In this document: piece by piece, positions 21,218-22,232 of the stretch
How the letters are laid out: every line of letters starts with the position of its first letter
How positions within the stretch are numbered: the first letter of the stretch is position 1
From: Evtepia sp.
GTDB taxonomy: Bacteria > Bacillota > Clostridia > Oscillospirales > Oscillospiraceae
Assembly: GCA_029256465.1 (NCBI GenBank)
Contig: JAQSXW010000001.1
Coordinates: 1 to 22,232, forward strand
DNA: 22,232 nt
Direction of reading: 5' to 3'
The notes under the pieces: model-generated
The model's input: the letters and a program-made list of their open reading frames with translations, nothing else
Told to the model about the DNA's origin: nothing
The model's database searches: none
Translations under genes and position numbers: made by a program

Positions 21218-22232
21218 TGCGAAAGCTTGCTCTCTTTTCGGCTGCCTTCGCCATCGCCTGTCTTTTTAGCCTGCACATACCCGCCTTGCTTCCGGGCATT
21301 TTGGGAGCCTTGTTTTTATGCGCCTTTTTTATGTTACATAAAACACTCCGTCAACACCCGCGCATTCTATGGATTTCTCTAGGATTTTCCGCAGGCTTTC
21401 TTTGGTTCTTGATCTACTCTTTCTTGTTTTATTTTCCAGCGCAGCAGCTAAACGATAGGACCATCCAAATGGATGCAGTGGTCACCGATTGGCCCCAGAA
21501 AACCGAATACGGCATTTCTGTACCAGTAAGGGGTGGAGAAACGGGAGGCAGAACGGTCCCCATGCTCCTTTATCTGGAGGATTCCTTTTCTACTCTTAGG
21601 CCAGGAGATCGGGTTCATGCCATCGCCCACTGCACGCCCTCTTCCCTGATCCACGGAAAGGAACTGCTCACGTTCCGCTCAAAAGGGATTTACTTATTTG
21701 CCCGCACCTATGGTTCTGTGACGGTCACCCCCGCGGGGCACATTTCCCCGCGCTATTATCCTGTCCTTTTGGCTGAGCAGATACGGAAAAGCATCACTAA
21801 ACTCTACACAAAGGATGCCGCATCCCTTCAATATGCCCTTTTGACCGGCTGGCAGAGGGATCTTAGCGAGGAGGATCAAAGCGCATTTAGCCGAACTGGC
21901 CTTTCCCATGTCGTTTCCGTTTCCGGTATGCATATTTCCTTCCTTTCAGGCGCCCTATTATTCCTGTTAGGGAAAAAGAAAAAAAGCACGGTGATTATCC
22001 AGATCATAGTCATTTTTTTCTTTGCTACTGTGACAGGAAATGCCCCTGGTGCGTTGCGGGCAGCGATCCTCTGTTCCGCCTCCCTTCTTGCGCCCCTATT
22101 GGGCCGGAAATATGATAGCGTCACTTCCCTCTTTACTGCTCTATTCTGTTTGCTTCTATTAAATCCTTTTTCTATCGCCAATGCAGGGCTGCAATTCTCC
22201 TTTGCTGCTACGTTGGGTATTTATCTTTTTGG
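21217..22232 (+). CDS. comEC: ComEC/Rec2 competence channel protein, N-terminal part, cut by the window edge
   Basis: ComEC forms the inner-membrane channel for single-stranded DNA in natural transformation. About 338 codons are visible. The first ~75 residues hold several membrane helices (MRKLALFSAAFAIACLFSLH...). A soluble OB-fold-like domain follows (about 80-190, with RPGDRV near 130), then LLTGWQRDLSEED. The diagnostic competence-domain motif is Gly-Leu-Ser-His-Val-Val-Ser-Val-Ser-Gly-Met-His near residues 225-236, with further helices after it. The ATG shares one base with the previous stop, and no clear ribosome binding site is seen, so translation probably depends on coupling. The rest of the channel and any beta-lactamase-like nuclease domain are outside the window. 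No other competence gene is present here. Confidence 0.92.
   Translation, partial: MRKLALFSAAFAIACLFSLHIPALLPGILGALFLCAFFMLHKTLRQHPRILWISLGFSAGFLWFLIYSFLFYFPAQQLNDRTIQMDAVVTDWPQKTEYGISVPVRGGETGGRTVPMLLYLEDSFSTLRPGDRVHAIAHCTPSSLIHGKELLTFRSKGIYLFARTYGSVTVTPAGHISPRYYPVLLAEQIRKSITKLYTKDAASLQYALLTGWQRDLSEEDQSAFSRTGLSHVVSVSGMHISFLSGALLFLLGKKKKSTVIIQIIVIFFFATVTGNAPGALRAAILCSASLLAPLLGRKYDSVTSLFTALFCLLLLNPFSIANAGLQFSFAATLGIYLF

Overview
The window comes from a low-to-mid GC Firmicute, most likely an anaerobic member of the Clostridia (Oscillospiraceae-like). The signs are a split glycine dehydrogenase (gcvPA plus gcvPB) behind a glycine riboswitch, strong AGGAGG ribosome binding sites, several TTG/GTG starts, a GHKL/LytTR two-component pair, an SLH-anchored surface protein and intrinsic terminators throughout. 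The species assignment is inference.

Region 1 (1-3276, minus strand): the glycine cleavage operon gcvT-gcvH-gcvPA-gcvPB. Its genes are tightly coupled, and gcvPB runs off the left edge. A consensus promoter is followed by a glycine aptamer whose 3' end merges with an intrinsic terminator, a typical glycine-ON arrangement. Region 2 (3337-5540, minus): a LytTR response regulator and a GHKL sensor kinase in one operon, ending at a strong terminator. A 13-bp direct repeat with a 22-bp period sits upstream and is a good candidate LytTR operator. Region 3 (5588-9986, plus): diverging from the kinase operon are two short in-frame ORFs separated by a single amber codon. They are followed by a 1335-residue secreted protein with GLUG repeats, two nearly identical beta-sandwich repeats, a Gly/Ser linker and three SLH domains. 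The shared intergenic operator suggests, but does not prove, that the two-component system controls surface display.

Region 4 (about 10120-11790): an AT-rich islet holding one CNNM/CorC-type membrane protein. It is preceded by a promoter overlapped by two dyads, a 27-codon leader-like ORF and a hairpin terminator. A bidirectional terminator follows, then a 26-nt orphan 3' end of a tRNA gene, which may be an old attachment site.

Region 5 (11859-19167, minus): a peptide/opine-type ABC importer (two permeases, two ATPases, a lipoprotein binding protein) followed by a YtcJ-like metal-dependent amidohydrolase. All lie downstream of one strong promoter, with an internal terminator hairpin between the binding protein and the amidohydrolase. 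The likely logic is uptake of peptides or N-acylated compounds followed by hydrolysis. Region 6 (19270-22232, plus): a class 3 aldehyde dehydrogenase, a small HExxH zincin-like protein, and the start of comEC (DNA uptake channel), which runs off the right edge.

Most of the window is recognisable housekeeping and transport. The least explained parts are the amber-split small membrane ORF next to the surface protein, the direct-repeat operator between the divergent genes, and the AT-rich islet with its leader and tRNA scar. I saw no CRISPR array, insertion sequence, integrase or phage gene.
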